From the NCBI RefSeq assembly GCF_002291145.1, contig NZ_NTGE01000073.1, positions 101,770 to 165,769 of the forward strand: a stretch of 64,000 bases of DNA, read 5' to 3'. Positions 17,113 through 25,853 of the stretch are shown piece after piece. Position numbers and translations under genes: made by a program. Origin of the DNA: Streptomyces sp. SA15. Its GTDB lineage: Bacteria; Actinomycetota; Actinomycetes; Streptomycetales; Streptomycetaceae. Position 1 is the stretch's first letter; every line of letters starts with the position of its first letter. The notes under the pieces were generated by a model. It did no database searches. It saw only the letters and a list, made by a program, of their open reading frames with translations, and was not told the DNA's origin.

Positions 17113-18432
17113 GTGTCCACCACCCCCCGCAACACCGCGAGGAGACCCCTGCGTTCGGTGCTCGTGGCGCTCCTCGGAGCGCTGGTGCCGTTGCTCGCGG
17201 CCACCGTGCTCACCGCGCCCGCCGCCACCGCCGGCCCCAGGGCGGCCGAGGCGGTCCCGACCGCGACGCTCACCGAAGTGACGAACTTCGGCACCAACCC
17301 CAGCAACCTCCAGATGTACCTGTACGTGCCGGACAACGTCACCGCGCGCCCGGCGGTCGTGGTGGCCGTGCACTACTGCACGGGCTCCGGGCCGGCCATG
17401 CACTCCGGCACCGAGTGGGCCCAACTGGCCGACCGCCACGGGTTCGTCGTCGTGTACCCGTCGGTCACCCGCGCCAGCAAGTGCTTCGACGTCGCCTCGC
17501 CGCAGGCGCTGAAGCGGGGCGGCGGCAGCGACCCGGTCGGCATCAAGTCGATGGTCGACTGGGTCACCCGCACCTACTCCGCCGACACCGGCAAGATCTT
17601 CGCCACCGGTATCTCCTCCGGCGCGATGATGACGAACGTCCTGCTGGGCGACTACCCCGACGTGTTCGCGGCGGGCGCCGCGTTCTCCGGCGTGCCCTTC
17701 GGCTGCTTCGCCACCACCGACGGCTCGGAGTGGAACAGCGCCTGCGCGAACGGCACGGTGACCCGCACCCCGCAGCAGTGGGGCGACCTCGCCCGCGCCG
17801 CGTATCCCGGCTACACGGGCCCCAGGCCGCGTATGCAGCTGTGGCACGGCACCGAGGACGACGTCCTGCGCTACCCCAACTTCGGGGAGGAGATCAAGCA
17901 GTGGACGAACGTGCTCGGCGTCAGTCAGACCCCCGCGGCCACCGACTCGCCCGTCTCCGGCTGGATCCGCACCCGCTACGGCGCCACCGGTGACCGGGCG
18001 CCCGTCGAGGCGATCAGCCTCCAGGGCGTCGGCCACAACCTGTACGCCTGGGGCATGGCGGACCGCGCGCTCACCTTCTTCGGCCTGGACGGCTCGGGGC
18101 CCACGCCCCAACCCCAGCCCGGCGCCTGCAAGGTGATCGCCACGACCAGTGCCTGGAGTACAGGCCTGACCGCCTCGGTCACCATCACCAACACCGGCAC
18201 GAGCTCGGTCAACGGCTGGCAGCTCGGCTTCACCCTGCCCGCCGGCCAGACCATCACCAACGGCTGGGGCGCCACGTACACCCCGTCGTCCGGCTCGGTG
18301 ACGGCGACCAACGCGACGTACAACGGCACGCTCGCGCCCAACTCGAGCGTGACCATCGGCTACCAGGCGAGCCATACCGGCAGCAGTGCGGCACCGGGCG
18401 CGTTCACGCTCAACGGCAAGGCCTGTACGTGA
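17113..18432 (+). CDS. Secreted CE1-type esterase / PHB depolymerase family with C-terminal CBM2
   Basis: The 439-residue GTG-started product has a Sec signal (LVALLGALVPLLAATVL, then APAATAGPRAA). Its alpha/beta-hydrolase domain belongs to the PHB-depolymerase/feruloyl and acetylxylan esterase group (about 50-325). The nucleophile serine lies in ATGISSGAMMT (G-x-S-x-G) and the catalytic His in LQGVGHNLYAWG. After a Pro-rich linker (GPTPQPQPG), a family 2 carbohydrate-binding module fills about 340-439, with WSTGLTASVTITNTG and VNGWQLGFTLPAGQ. It probably removes acetyl or feruloyl groups from hemicellulose, which fits the neighbouring GH62 and pectinase genes. Confidence 0.9.
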   Translation: MSTTPRNTARRPLRSVLVALLGALVPLLAATVLTAPAATAGPRAAEAVPTATLTEVTNFGTNPSNLQMYLYVPDNVTARPAVVVAVHYCTGSGPAMHSGTEWAQLADRHGFVVVYPSVTRASKCFDVASPQALKRGGGSDPVGIKSMVDWVTRTYSADTGKIFATGISSGAMMTNVLLGDYPDVFAAGAAFSGVPFGCFATTDGSEWNSACANGTVTRTPQQWGDLARAAYPGYTGPRPRMQLWHGTEDDVLRYPNFGEEIKQWTNVLGVSQTPAATDSPVSGWIRTRYGATGDRAPVEAISLQGVGHNLYAWGMADRALTFFGLDGSGPTPQPQPGACKVIATTSAWSTGLTASVTITNTGTSSVNGWQLGFTLPAGQTITNGWGATYTPSSGSVTATNATYNGTLAPNSSVTIGYQASHTGSSAAPGAFTLNGKACT

Positions 18433-18443
18433 CCCCGCGCTGA

Positions 18444-19529
18444 TCAGACCGACCGGTGGTACTGGTCCGGCACGTGCACCTGCGCGTCCCCGCCCAGCTC
18501 CCGTGCCGCAAGCCGTGCCCACGACGGGTTGCGCAGCAGTTCGCGGCCCAAGAGTACGGCGTCGGCCTCGTCGTTGGCCAGGATCTTCTCGGCCTGTTCG
18601 ACCTCGGTGATCAGGCCGACCGCGGCGACCGGAAGAGTGGTCTCGGCCTTGACGCGGGCGGCGAAGGGCACCTGGTAGCCCGGGCCGGTCGGGATGTGGA
18701 CGCCGGAGGCGTTGCCGCCGGAGGAGACGTCCAGGAGGTCGATGCCGTGCGCCTGGAGGTCCCGGGCGAAGCGGACCGTGTCGTCGGGGGTCCAGCCGCC
18801 CTTCTGGAGCCAGTCCGTCGCCGAGATGCGGAAGAACAGCGGCTTGTCGTCCGGCCACACCTCCCGTACGGCGTCGACGACCTCGAGGGCGAAACGGGTG
18901 CGGTTCTCGTACGAGCCGCCGTAGGCGTCGGTGCGGTGGTTGGAGTGCGGGGAGAGGAAGTTGCCGATCAGGTAGCCGTGGGCGCCGTGGATCTCGGCGA
19001 TCTCGAACCCGGCGTCGAGCGCACGGCGGGCCGCGTCCGCGAACTGGCCGACAACTTCCTGGATCTGGGCGAGCGTCAGCTCGGTCGGCACCGGGTGCCG
19101 CTCGTCGAACGCGAGCGGGCTCGGGGCCACCGGCTGCCAGCCGTGGGCGTCCGGCCCGACCGGAGCGCCGCCCTTCCACGGCTGGTCGGTCGACGCCTTC
19201 CGGCCGGCGTGCGCCAGCTGGACGGCCGGAATCGTGCCCTGGTCCGACAGGAAGCGCGTGATCCGGCGGAAGGCCTCGACCTGGGTGTCGTTCCAGATGC
19301 CGAGGTCGTAGGGGGTGATCCGGCCCTCGGGTCTGACGGCGGTGGCCTCGACGATGATCAGCCCGGTGCCACCCGCCGTGCGTGCCGCGTAGTGCGCGAA
19401 GTGCCAGTCGGTCGGGGCGCCGGCGTCCGGTCCCTCGGGCGCGGCCGAGTACTGGCACATCGGTGGCATCCACACACGGTTGGGGATCGTCACATCGCGC
19501 AGGGTGTAGGGCTCGAAGAGCGCGCTCAC
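18444..19529 (-). CDS. NADH:flavin oxidoreductase, old yellow enzyme family (YqjM-like)
   Basis: The product is an FMN-dependent TIM barrel of the thermophilic-like OYE class. The N-terminus SALFEPYTLRDVTIPNRVWM and PPMCQYSA carry the YqjM-type cysteine, and AHAGRKASTDQPWKGG, FEIAEIHGAHGYLIGNFLSP and SGGNASGVHIPTGPGYQ are FMN/substrate-site motifs. Such enzymes reduce activated alkenes using NADPH. GTG 19529 is preferred to ATG 19541 because GGAG inside the longer frame is 6 nt before it and nothing suitable precedes the ATG; ATG 19541 remains possible. It is divergent from an ArsR-type regulator. Confidence 0.9.
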   Translation of the reverse strand: MSALFEPYTLRDVTIPNRVWMPPMCQYSAAPEGPDAGAPTDWHFAHYAARTAGGTGLIIVEATAVRPEGRITPYDLGIWNDTQVEAFRRITRFLSDQGTIPAVQLAHAGRKASTDQPWKGGAPVGPDAHGWQPVAPSPLAFDERHPVPTELTLAQIQEVVGQFADAARRALDAGFEIAEIHGAHGYLIGNFLSPHSNHRTDAYGGSYENRTRFALEVVDAVREVWPDDKPLFFRISATDWLQKGGWTPDDTVRFARDLQAHGIDLLDVSSGGNASGVHIPTGPGYQVPFAARVKAETTLPVAAVGLITEVEQAEKILANDEADAVLLGRELLRNPSWARLAARELGGDAQVHVPDQYHRSV

Positions 19530-19568
19530 GGCCAACTCCATTCGTCACGGGGCCGGTGGTCCGACTCG

Positions 19569-19618
19569 TACGATAAGCATCGTAGTACGGCGGATGTCAA
19601 ACTACGAGGGTTCTCGTA
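19569..19618. promoter_or_regulatory. Twin palindromic operators between the OYE and ArsR genes
   Basis: TACGAT-AAGC-ATCGTA (19569-19584) and TACGAG-GGTT-CTCGTA (19603-19618) are two 16-bp palindromes of the form TACGAN-N4-NTCGTA, centred 34 bp apart. A minus-strand TTGACA (complement of 19595-19600) and a plus-strand TACAAT (19617-19622) fit -35 and -10 elements of the divergent promoters. They are probable sites for the adjacent ArsR-type regulator. Confidence 0.6.
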
Positions 19619-19649
19619 CAATGGAGTTCCCCGTAGAAGTGGAGCCGCC

Positions 19650-20003
19650 GTGACCACCCCCGCCGTCAGCAGCCGTGACCTCCCGCACCCGGCGCGCGAG
19701 GAGATCCGGTTGGAATCCGTGATGCACGCGCTGTCCGACCCCATGCGGCTGCGGATCGTGCGAGAGCTCGCCGCCGACGGCGACGAGCTCTCCTGTTCGC
19801 ACTTCGACCTGCCCGTGACGAAGTCGACCACCACGCACCACTTCCGGGTGCTGCGCGAGGCCGGAGTGATCCGGCAGATCTACCGGGGCACGGCCAAGAT
19901 GAACGGCCTGCGCAGGGACGACCTAGACGATCTCTTCCCGGGGCTTTTCGACTGTCTGCTCGCCGCCGCCGACCGGCAGGCCGTCCGCCTCGGGAGCGAC
20001 TGA
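19650..20003 (+). CDS. ArsR/HTH-5 family transcriptional regulator
   Basis: The 117-residue protein is a winged-helix regulator: HALSDPMRLRIVRELAADG (helices 1-2), FDLPVTKSTTTHHFRVLREAGVI (recognition helix) and RQIYRGTAKMNGLRRDDL (wing). It lacks the metal-binding CVC motif of classical ArsR, so it may sense a small molecule or redox state. GTG 19650 has GGAG 5 nt upstream. Its 3' end overlaps the convergent permease gene by 81 bp. The divergent OYE gene is the likely target. Confidence 0.85.
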   Translation: MTTPAVSSRDLPHPAREEIRLESVMHALSDPMRLRIVRELAADGDELSCSHFDLPVTKSTTTHHFRVLREAGVIRQIYRGTAKMNGLRRDDLDDLFPGLFDCLLAAADRQAVRLGSD

Positions 20004-21311
20004 ACCGGCCTTCGCCGGCAGGTGGTTGAAGAGCAGGTTCAGCACGATCGCCGTCAGGCAGCCCGCGCTGATGCCGCTGTTCATCACCGTCTGGAACCAG
20101 TCCGGGAACTTCTCGTAGATCGTCGGCACACCGACCGGCAGTACGCCCATGGCCACCGACACGGCCACCACCGTCAGGTTGTTGTTGCCCTTGAAGTCCA
20201 CCTGGGCCAGGGTCCTCAGGCCGCTCGCCGCGACCGTGCCGAACATCACCAGACCCGCGCCGCCGAGGACCGGCGCCGGAATGGCCGCGACCACCGCGCC
20301 CAGCTTGGGCAGCAGACCGAGCAGGACGAGGATGCCGCCGGCGGCGGCGACGACCCAGCGGCTGCGCACGCGGGTCATGCCGACGAGGCCCACGTTCTGC
20401 GCGTACGCCGTGTAGGGGAAGGTGTTGAAGACGCCGCCGAGGACGGTCGACAGGCCGTCGGCGCGCAGGCCGTCGGAGAGGGAGCGTGGCTCGACCTTCC
20501 GTCCGGTCATCTCGCCCACCGCGATGAAGTCACCCGTGGTCTCGGTCATCGTCACCAGCGCCACCACCAGCATGGAGATGATCGCCGACGCCTCGAAGGT
20601 GGGCGCACCGAAGTGGAACGGCGTGCTGATCCCGACCCAGTCGGCGTCCCCGACCCCGCCGAAGTCCGTGAACCCGAAGGGCACGGCGACCGCCATGCCC
20701 ACCACGATGCCGATCAGCACCGCGATCCGGCTGAGGAAGACCGGCGCGAACCGCTGCACGCCCAGCACCACCGCGAGCACGAAGGCGGCCAGCGCGATGT
20801 TCTTCGGCTCCCCGAAGTCCTCCGCACCGGCGCCGCCCGCCACCCAGTTGCCCGCGACCGGCAGCAGCGAGATGCCGATGACCAGGATCACCGTGCCCGT
20901 GACGAGCGGCGGGAAGAAGCGCAGCAGCTTCCCGAAGACCGGCGCGAGCAGCACGATCGCGAGCCCCGCGACGATCACCGAGCCGTAGATCGCGGGCAGT
21001 CCGCCACCCGTCGTACCGATGAGCACCATCGGCGACACGGCCGCGAACGTACAGCCCTGCATGATCGGCAACCGCACGCCGAAGCGCCAGAACCCGATGC
21101 ACTGGATGAGCGTGGCGATGCCGCACACCAGCAGATCGGCGGTGATCAGATACGCCAGATCCGCGGGCGACAGCTTCATCGCCCCGCCGACGATCAGCGG
21201 AACGGCCACCGCGCCCGCGTACATCGCGAGCACATGCTGCAGACCGAAGGCGGCCAGCTGTCGTACGGGTGGGACCTCGTCGACGGGATGCACGGGTGTG
21301 GTGGTTGCCAT
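19923..21311 (-). CDS. Nucleobase:cation symporter-2 (uracil-xanthine permease family)
   Basis: The 462-residue protein has about 12-14 membrane helices and NCS2 signatures: AFGLQHVLAMYAGAVAVPLIVGGA at the N-terminus and MTETTGDFIAVGEMTGR in the middle, the Q/E-N-x-G region being replaced by SGLRTLAQVDF further on. It should import a purine or pyrimidine base with a cation; xanthine/uric acid is more likely than uracil from these motifs but not certain. The last 27 codons overlap the convergent ArsR gene. Confidence 0.9.
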   Translation of the reverse strand: MATTTPVHPVDEVPPVRQLAAFGLQHVLAMYAGAVAVPLIVGGAMKLSPADLAYLITADLLVCGIATLIQCIGFWRFGVRLPIMQGCTFAAVSPMVLIGTTGGGLPAIYGSVIVAGLAIVLLAPVFGKLLRFFPPLVTGTVILVIGISLLPVAGNWVAGGAGAEDFGEPKNIALAAFVLAVVLGVQRFAPVFLSRIAVLIGIVVGMAVAVPFGFTDFGGVGDADWVGISTPFHFGAPTFEASAIISMLVVALVTMTETTGDFIAVGEMTGRKVEPRSLSDGLRADGLSTVLGGVFNTFPYTAYAQNVGLVGMTRVRSRWVVAAAGGILVLLGLLPKLGAVVAAIPAPVLGGAGLVMFGTVAASGLRTLAQVDFKGNNNLTVVAVSVAMGVLPVGVPTIYEKFPDWFQTVMNSGISAGCLTAIVLNLLFNHLPAKAGSVAPEADGLPVGGGEQTVEKPREEIV

Positions 21312-21464
21312 GGGGGCTCCAGAGCGGCGGATGAGCGGGGACGGTCCAACAGCACGAGACCGTAAGCGGCTTGAACAGTTTGTTGATTTCCGGTGTGTTG
21401 CCGCTTTGTGTCATGCCCACTGAATACCCGCCGACTCTGCTAGGGCCGGTCCGCCGGACAGGTC

Positions 21465-22808
21465 CTAGGAAGCCGCCGTCCGCGCCGCCGCCAGCAGGGA
21501 CTCCCAGTCCGGCAGCTTGACCACACTCCGCCCGAGCGAGGCACCGAGCTCCGCCTCCGCCCGCTCGATGGCGCACCACCCGGCCCACTCGACCGGTTCG
21601 ATCCCCTCGGCGCGCAAGGCCGCGAGCGGGTCGCCGGGCAGCTCCTTCTGTACGAGCACGGAGGCGTCCTCGAGCAGGGAGGTCACCGTCTCCTTGGCGT
21701 CGGGCCGGTTGGTGCCGATGACGCCGGTCGGGCCCCGCTTGATCCAGCCGGCCACGTACTCGCCCGGCGCGACGAGGCCGTCGCGCAGCACGCGCCCGGC
21801 CAGATGCGGAACCGTGCCATGCGCCGCGTCGAACGGCAACCCCTCCAGCGGCACACCGCGATAGCCCACCGACCGCAGCACCAGCTGCGCCTCGATGTCC
21901 TCGTACCGGCCCGTGCCCGTCACTCCGCCCTGTCCATCCGGCGCCGTCCGCTCGAAGCGCACCGCTCCCACGCGCCCTCCGTCGGCGAGCAGCTCGACGG
22001 GACGCAGGAAGAAGCGCAGCCGGATCCGGCGCGACGCGTCCTGTGACTCGGACTCCGCCCAGCCGCGCAGCGCCTCCACGTTGCGGCGCTGCGCGGCGGG
22101 CAGCGCGGAGGGATCGGCGTACCCGGGATCCATCGCCAGCTCCGCCGGATCCACGGCCACTTCGGTGTCCGGCAGCGTGCCCAGCTCGCGCAGTTCCTTG
22201 GTGGTGAAGCGCGCCTGCGAGGGGCCGCGCCGCCCCACCATGCTGATGTCGGTCACCCGGCTCGCGGCCAGCGCGGTGAGCGCCGCCTGCGGCATGTCGG
22301 TGGGGCTCAGCTCCGCCGGGTCCCGGGCCAGCATCCGGGTGACGTCGACGGCGACGTTCCCGACGCCGATGACGACCGCCGACCGTGCGCCCAGCACGAA
22401 ACCGTCGGCGGCGGCGTCCGGATGAGCGCTGTACCAGGACACGAACTCGGTCGCCGACCAGCTGCCCGGCAGGTCCTCCCCGGGAATCCCGAGGTGCCGG
22501 TCGGTGGCGGCGCCCACGCAGTACACCACGGCGTGGTACAGCTCCCGCAGCCGCGCGGCCGGCACCCCGCCGGGGCCGACCTGGACGCCCCCGAGGAACC
22601 GCACCCGCTCGTGCTCCAGGACGGTCCGCAGATTGTTCTGCAACGACTTGATCTTTTCGTGGTCCGGTGCCACGCCGTACCGCACCAGGCCGTACGGGCA
22701 CGGCAGCCGGTCCAGGACGTCGACGTGCGTCTCGGAATCCTGCTGTACGAGGCTCTGGGCGGTGTAGCACCCGCTCGGCCCGGAGCCGACGACGGCGACA
22801 TGCAGCAC
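21465..22808 (-). CDS. Ferredoxin-NADP reductase, adrenodoxin reductase-like (FprA type)
   Basis: The 447-residue flavoprotein has an FAD Rossmann motif at the N-terminus (VAVVGSGPSGCYTAQSL) and a second nucleotide motif VVIGVGNVAVDVTRML for NADPH. PYGLVRYGVAPDHEKIK and GWIKRGPTGVIGTNRPDAKET are the typical FprA/adrenodoxin-reductase blocks. It transfers electrons from NADPH to ferredoxins, for instance for cytochromes P450. It stands alone, with no ferredoxin or P450 gene beside it. Confidence 0.92.
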   Translation of the reverse strand: MLHVAVVGSGPSGCYTAQSLVQQDSETHVDVLDRLPCPYGLVRYGVAPDHEKIKSLQNNLRTVLEHERVRFLGGVQVGPGGVPAARLRELYHAVVYCVGAATDRHLGIPGEDLPGSWSATEFVSWYSAHPDAAADGFVLGARSAVVIGVGNVAVDVTRMLARDPAELSPTDMPQAALTALAASRVTDISMVGRRGPSQARFTTKELRELGTLPDTEVAVDPAELAMDPGYADPSALPAAQRRNVEALRGWAESESQDASRRIRLRFFLRPVELLADGGRVGAVRFERTAPDGQGGVTGTGRYEDIEAQLVLRSVGYRGVPLEGLPFDAAHGTVPHLAGRVLRDGLVAPGEYVAGWIKRGPTGVIGTNRPDAKETVTSLLEDASVLVQKELPGDPLAALRAEGIEPVEWAGWCAIERAEAELGASLGRSVVKLPDWESLLAAARTAAS

Positions 22809-22952
22809 GGCGGAACTCCTTGTCCCGGGTCGGAGGAGATCGCTGGTACTTCCAGCATCGCACCGCCGCCGCTCCGCTGACAGGGTGCTGTGCGCCGTAT
22901 GGGCATGCGTGTCCGCCCGCGAGGAGTGTGATCATGCGGTTACGTTGCGTGT

Positions 22953-23465
22953 GTGCTCGAAGCATCATTTCTTGACCTTTCTGATCGTTCTCCGACGGAC
23001 GGCACCGTGTCCGTCTGGTCCGCGTGGGAAGTGCAGGAGGACGGGGGAGCGACGTCGTGGTTCGACGTCCGGCTGGCGTTCACCGACGGCGCCCGCGTCG
23101 ACGTGCTCGCCGTGCTGTCCGAGGGATGCGTCTCCGTCGAGGACGTCCGGGCCCAGCCGGCGCTGTCCCTCGACGATCTGGCGGTGCTCGCGGACTGGAT
23201 CGAGGGCCCGCTCGCCGAGGCCTGCGGAGGCGGGCCGGAGCCTGCCCCGGAGGTGGCCGGAACGCGCCGCGCCCGCCCCGTGTGGCCGCACGGCGTCGAG
23301 GGGCGGTGGCTGGCCGCCCAGGAGTACCGCGCGGCCCAGGAGGAGGGCGTCGATCCCGTTCTCGCGGTGATGTGCGCCACCGGGCACAGTCGCCGCATGT
23401 CGCTCCGGCTCATCGCCCAGGCGCGTGACGCGGGCTTCCTGGCGCCACGTCACGCGCGGCGCTGA
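22953..23465 (+). CDS. DUF6214 family protein
   Basis: The 170-residue GTG-started protein is soluble and acidic in its first half (TVSVWSAWEVQEDGG, then SWFDVRLAFTDGARVDVLAVLSEG) with an Arg-rich C-terminus (ATGHSRRMSLRLIAQARDAG). It resembles DUF6214, a Streptomyces family of unknown function. It is monocistronic and divergent from the ferredoxin reductase gene. Confidence 0.75.
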   Translation: MLEASFLDLSDRSPTDGTVSVWSAWEVQEDGGATSWFDVRLAFTDGARVDVLAVLSEGCVSVEDVRAQPALSLDDLAVLADWIEGPLAEACGGGPEPAPEVAGTRRARPVWPHGVEGRWLAAQEYRAAQEEGVDPVLAVMCATGHSRRMSLRLIAQARDAGFLAPRHARR

Positions 23466-23488
23466 GCGGGCCGGTTACCTGCAGCCGG

Positions 23489-24142
23489 TCACACCATGTC
23501 CCGCATCCGCGTGATCTCGCTGGTCTGCTGAGCGATCACGTCGTCGGCCATCTCCTCGATCCGGACGTTGTTGCCCTGCCCCTTCACGTCCGTGGCCATG
23601 GTGATCGCGCCCTGGTGGTGAGTGATCATCAGCGTGAGGAAGAGCTGGTCGAAGGCCTCCCCCCGCGCCGAGCGCAACTTCTTCAGCTGGGCCTCGGTGG
23701 CCATTCCGGGCATTGTGGCGTGATCGTGGCCCGTGCCCTTCTCGTCCTCGCCGTGCTCCTGCAGCCAGCCCCGCATGCCGGCGATCTCCGGCTTCTGCGA
23801 GGCCGCGATCCGTGCGGCGAGTGCCTTCACCTTGGCCGACTCGGCGCGGTCCGGGGCCAGTTCGGTCATCTCCAGGGCCTGGGAGTGGTGCTCGATCATC
23901 ATCCGCGCGTAGGAGACGTCCGCGGAGTTGGGGGAGTCGTCGTCGGCGCGCTGCCGCGCCGCGTCCTCGGCGGACATCTTCCGGTTCGCCTCACCGGGCT
24001 TGCCGGGCACGAGTACCGACGGGCCGGTCTCGGCGGCCGGCTTCGCGTCCGATCCGGAGTCGCAGCCTCCGACACCGAGTACGACCAGGGCGGCCAGCGA
24101 GGCCACGGCAAGGGGCACGCGGGACGCACGGCGGATGAGCAC
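23489..24142 (-). CDS. DUF305 lipoprotein
   Basis: The 217-residue product starts with a lipoprotein signal (lipobox LGVGGC, Cys27), so it is anchored outside the membrane. The mature part is DUF305: two helical hairpins carrying SYARMMIEHHSQALEM and LTLMITHHQGAITM, whose paired His/Met residues suggest metal (perhaps copper) binding. It is divergent from an LVIVD-repeat protein gene, a recurrent pairing in Streptomyces that suggests joint extracellular action. Confidence 0.9.
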   Translation of the reverse strand: MLIRRASRVPLAVASLAALVVLGVGGCDSGSDAKPAAETGPSVLVPGKPGEANRKMSAEDAARQRADDDSPNSADVSYARMMIEHHSQALEMTELAPDRAESAKVKALAARIAASQKPEIAGMRGWLQEHGEDEKGTGHDHATMPGMATEAQLKKLRSARGEAFDQLFLTLMITHHQGAITMATDVKGQGNNVRIEEMADDVIAQQTSEITRMRDMV

Positions 24143-24353
24143 AACGACCTCCTGTGGCAGGCGGGATGAGGGACACCTCGTAAGGCGTCGGACACCTCGT
24201 GAGTGTCGAAGACCGTCCTAGCACGCTTCCGCGCGTGACTGATCAAAAACCTTTATTACGTGTTCGTTGCCCCCTGTTGATATGAGCATGGTGATGACGA
24301 TACTTCGTGGGTACGTGATCCGTTCCCACGAGAACGGCACCAGGGAGGAAACA

Positions 24354-25853
24354 GTGATCCTGAAAGACCCCCGAACCCGGCACAGACGCCTGGGAGTTGC
24401 CGCTACAGCCGTCGGTCTCCTGGCCGCGCTGCTGACGGCCGGTCCGGCGGCCGCGACCCCCGATCCCGGGGACAAGCCGGCCACGAGTGAGGAGGTGTCC
24501 AAGAGCACCGAGGCCCAGGTCCGGTCGGCCATCGCCGAGGGCGAGATACCGGGCCAGGACGAGATAGTCCACTCCGCGAACATCGAGCACGTCGTCAACG
24601 TCCCCAAGGACGTCCTGCCCGGCACCAACTCCGACCTGGCCTTCCAGGGCAAGTACGCCTACGCCGGCAACTACGACGGCTTCCGCATCTTCGACATCAG
24701 CAACCCGAAGGCGCCGAAGACCGTCGCCCAGGTCCTGTGTCCGGGCTCGCAGAACGACATCTCCGTCTCCGGGAACCTGCTGTTCCTGTCCACCGACTCC
24801 TCGCGCAGCGACAGCAGTTGCAACAGCACCACGCAGCCTGCCACCGAGAAGTCGTCGTGGGAGGGCATGAAGGTCTTCGACATCAGCGACAAGAAGAACC
24901 CGAGGTACGTCGCCGCCGTCGAGACCGCCTGCGGCTCGCACACCCACACGCTGGTGCCCGAGCGCCGGAACGTCTACATCTACGTGTCCTCGTACTCGCC
25001 GAACGCCGCGTACCCGGACTGCCAGCCGCCGCACGACGGGCTCTCGGTCATCAAGGTGCCGCGCAACGCGCCCGAGAAGGCGGCGGTCGTGGGCTTCCCC
25101 GTGCTCTTCCCCGGGGAGGGCCCCGACGGCGGCGGCAACCCCGGCGCGCCGACCAACCCGGGCGTCTCCAAGACCACCGGCTGCCACGACATCACGGTCC
25201 TGCCGTCCAAGGACCTGGCGGCGGGCGCCTGCATGGGCGACGGCATCCTGTTCTCCATCGAGGACCCGGAGCACCCGAAGGTCATCGACCAGGTGCAGGA
25301 CAACGTGAACTTCGCGTTCTGGCACTCGGCGACCTTCAACCAGAAAGCGAACAAGGTCGTGTTCACCGACGAGCTGGGCGGCGGCGGTGCGGCCACCTGC
25401 AACGCGGAGATCGGCCCGAACCGCGGTGCCGACGGCATCTACGACATCGTCGGCAAGGGCGACAGCCGCAAGCTGGTCTTCCGCAGCTACTTCAAGATCG
25501 AGCGTCACCAGGCGGACACCGAGGTCTGTGTGGCCCACAACGGATCGCTGATCCCGGTCAAGGGCAAGGACCTGATGGTCCAGGCCTGGTACCAGGGCGG
25601 CGTCTCCGTCTGGGACTTCACGGACTCCTCGAAGCCCAAGGAGATCGCCTACTTCGAGCGCGGCCCGCTGACCACCGACCGGGTCACGACCGCCGGCTCC
25701 TGGTCGGCGTACTACTACAACGGCTACATCTACTCGAACGACATCGCCAAGGGCTTCGACGTACTGAAGCTGAACGACCGGCGCACGGACCCGGCGAAGT
25801 GGGTCCGCATGAGCGAGCTCAACGTTCAGACGCAACCGGACTACTTCGACTGA
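24354..25853 (+). CDS. Secreted LVIVD-repeat protein
   Basis: The 499-residue product has a Sec signal (RRLGVAATAVGLLAALLTAG, then AAATP) and a beta-propeller built of LVIVD-type repeats: YDGFRIFDISNPKAPKTVAQ, GMKVFDISDKKNPRYVAAV, ILFSIEDPEHPKVIDQV and VSVWDFTDSSKPKEIAYF. The GTG at 24354 is chosen because AGGGAGGAA lies 5 nt upstream. The function is unknown. Its tail overlaps the convergent TetR gene by 13 bp. Confidence 0.85.
   Translation: MILKDPRTRHRRLGVAATAVGLLAALLTAGPAAATPDPGDKPATSEEVSKSTEAQVRSAIAEGEIPGQDEIVHSANIEHVVNVPKDVLPGTNSDLAFQGKYAYAGNYDGFRIFDISNPKAPKTVAQVLCPGSQNDISVSGNLLFLSTDSSRSDSSCNSTTQPATEKSSWEGMKVFDISDKKNPRYVAAVETACGSHTHTLVPERRNVYIYVSSYSPNAAYPDCQPPHDGLSVIKVPRNAPEKAAVVGFPVLFPGEGPDGGGNPGAPTNPGVSKTTGCHDITVLPSKDLAAGACMGDGILFSIEDPEHPKVIDQVQDNVNFAFWHSATFNQKANKVVFTDELGGGGAATCNAEIGPNRGADGIYDIVGKGDSRKLVFRSYFKIERHQADTEVCVAHNGSLIPVKGKDLMVQAWYQGGVSVWDFTDSSKPKEIAYFERGPLTTDRVTTAGSWSAYYYNGYIYSNDIAKGFDVLKLNDRRTDPAKWVRMSELNVQTQPDYFD

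Noticed and set aside
16960..19548. 862-codon minus-strand frame across the esterase and OYE genes
   Set aside because: It crosses two well-supported genes in the wrong frames and has no recognisable domain.
20530..22968. 812-codon minus-strand frame over the permease and reductase genes
   Set aside because: It is an out-of-frame shadow of two recognised genes on the same strand.
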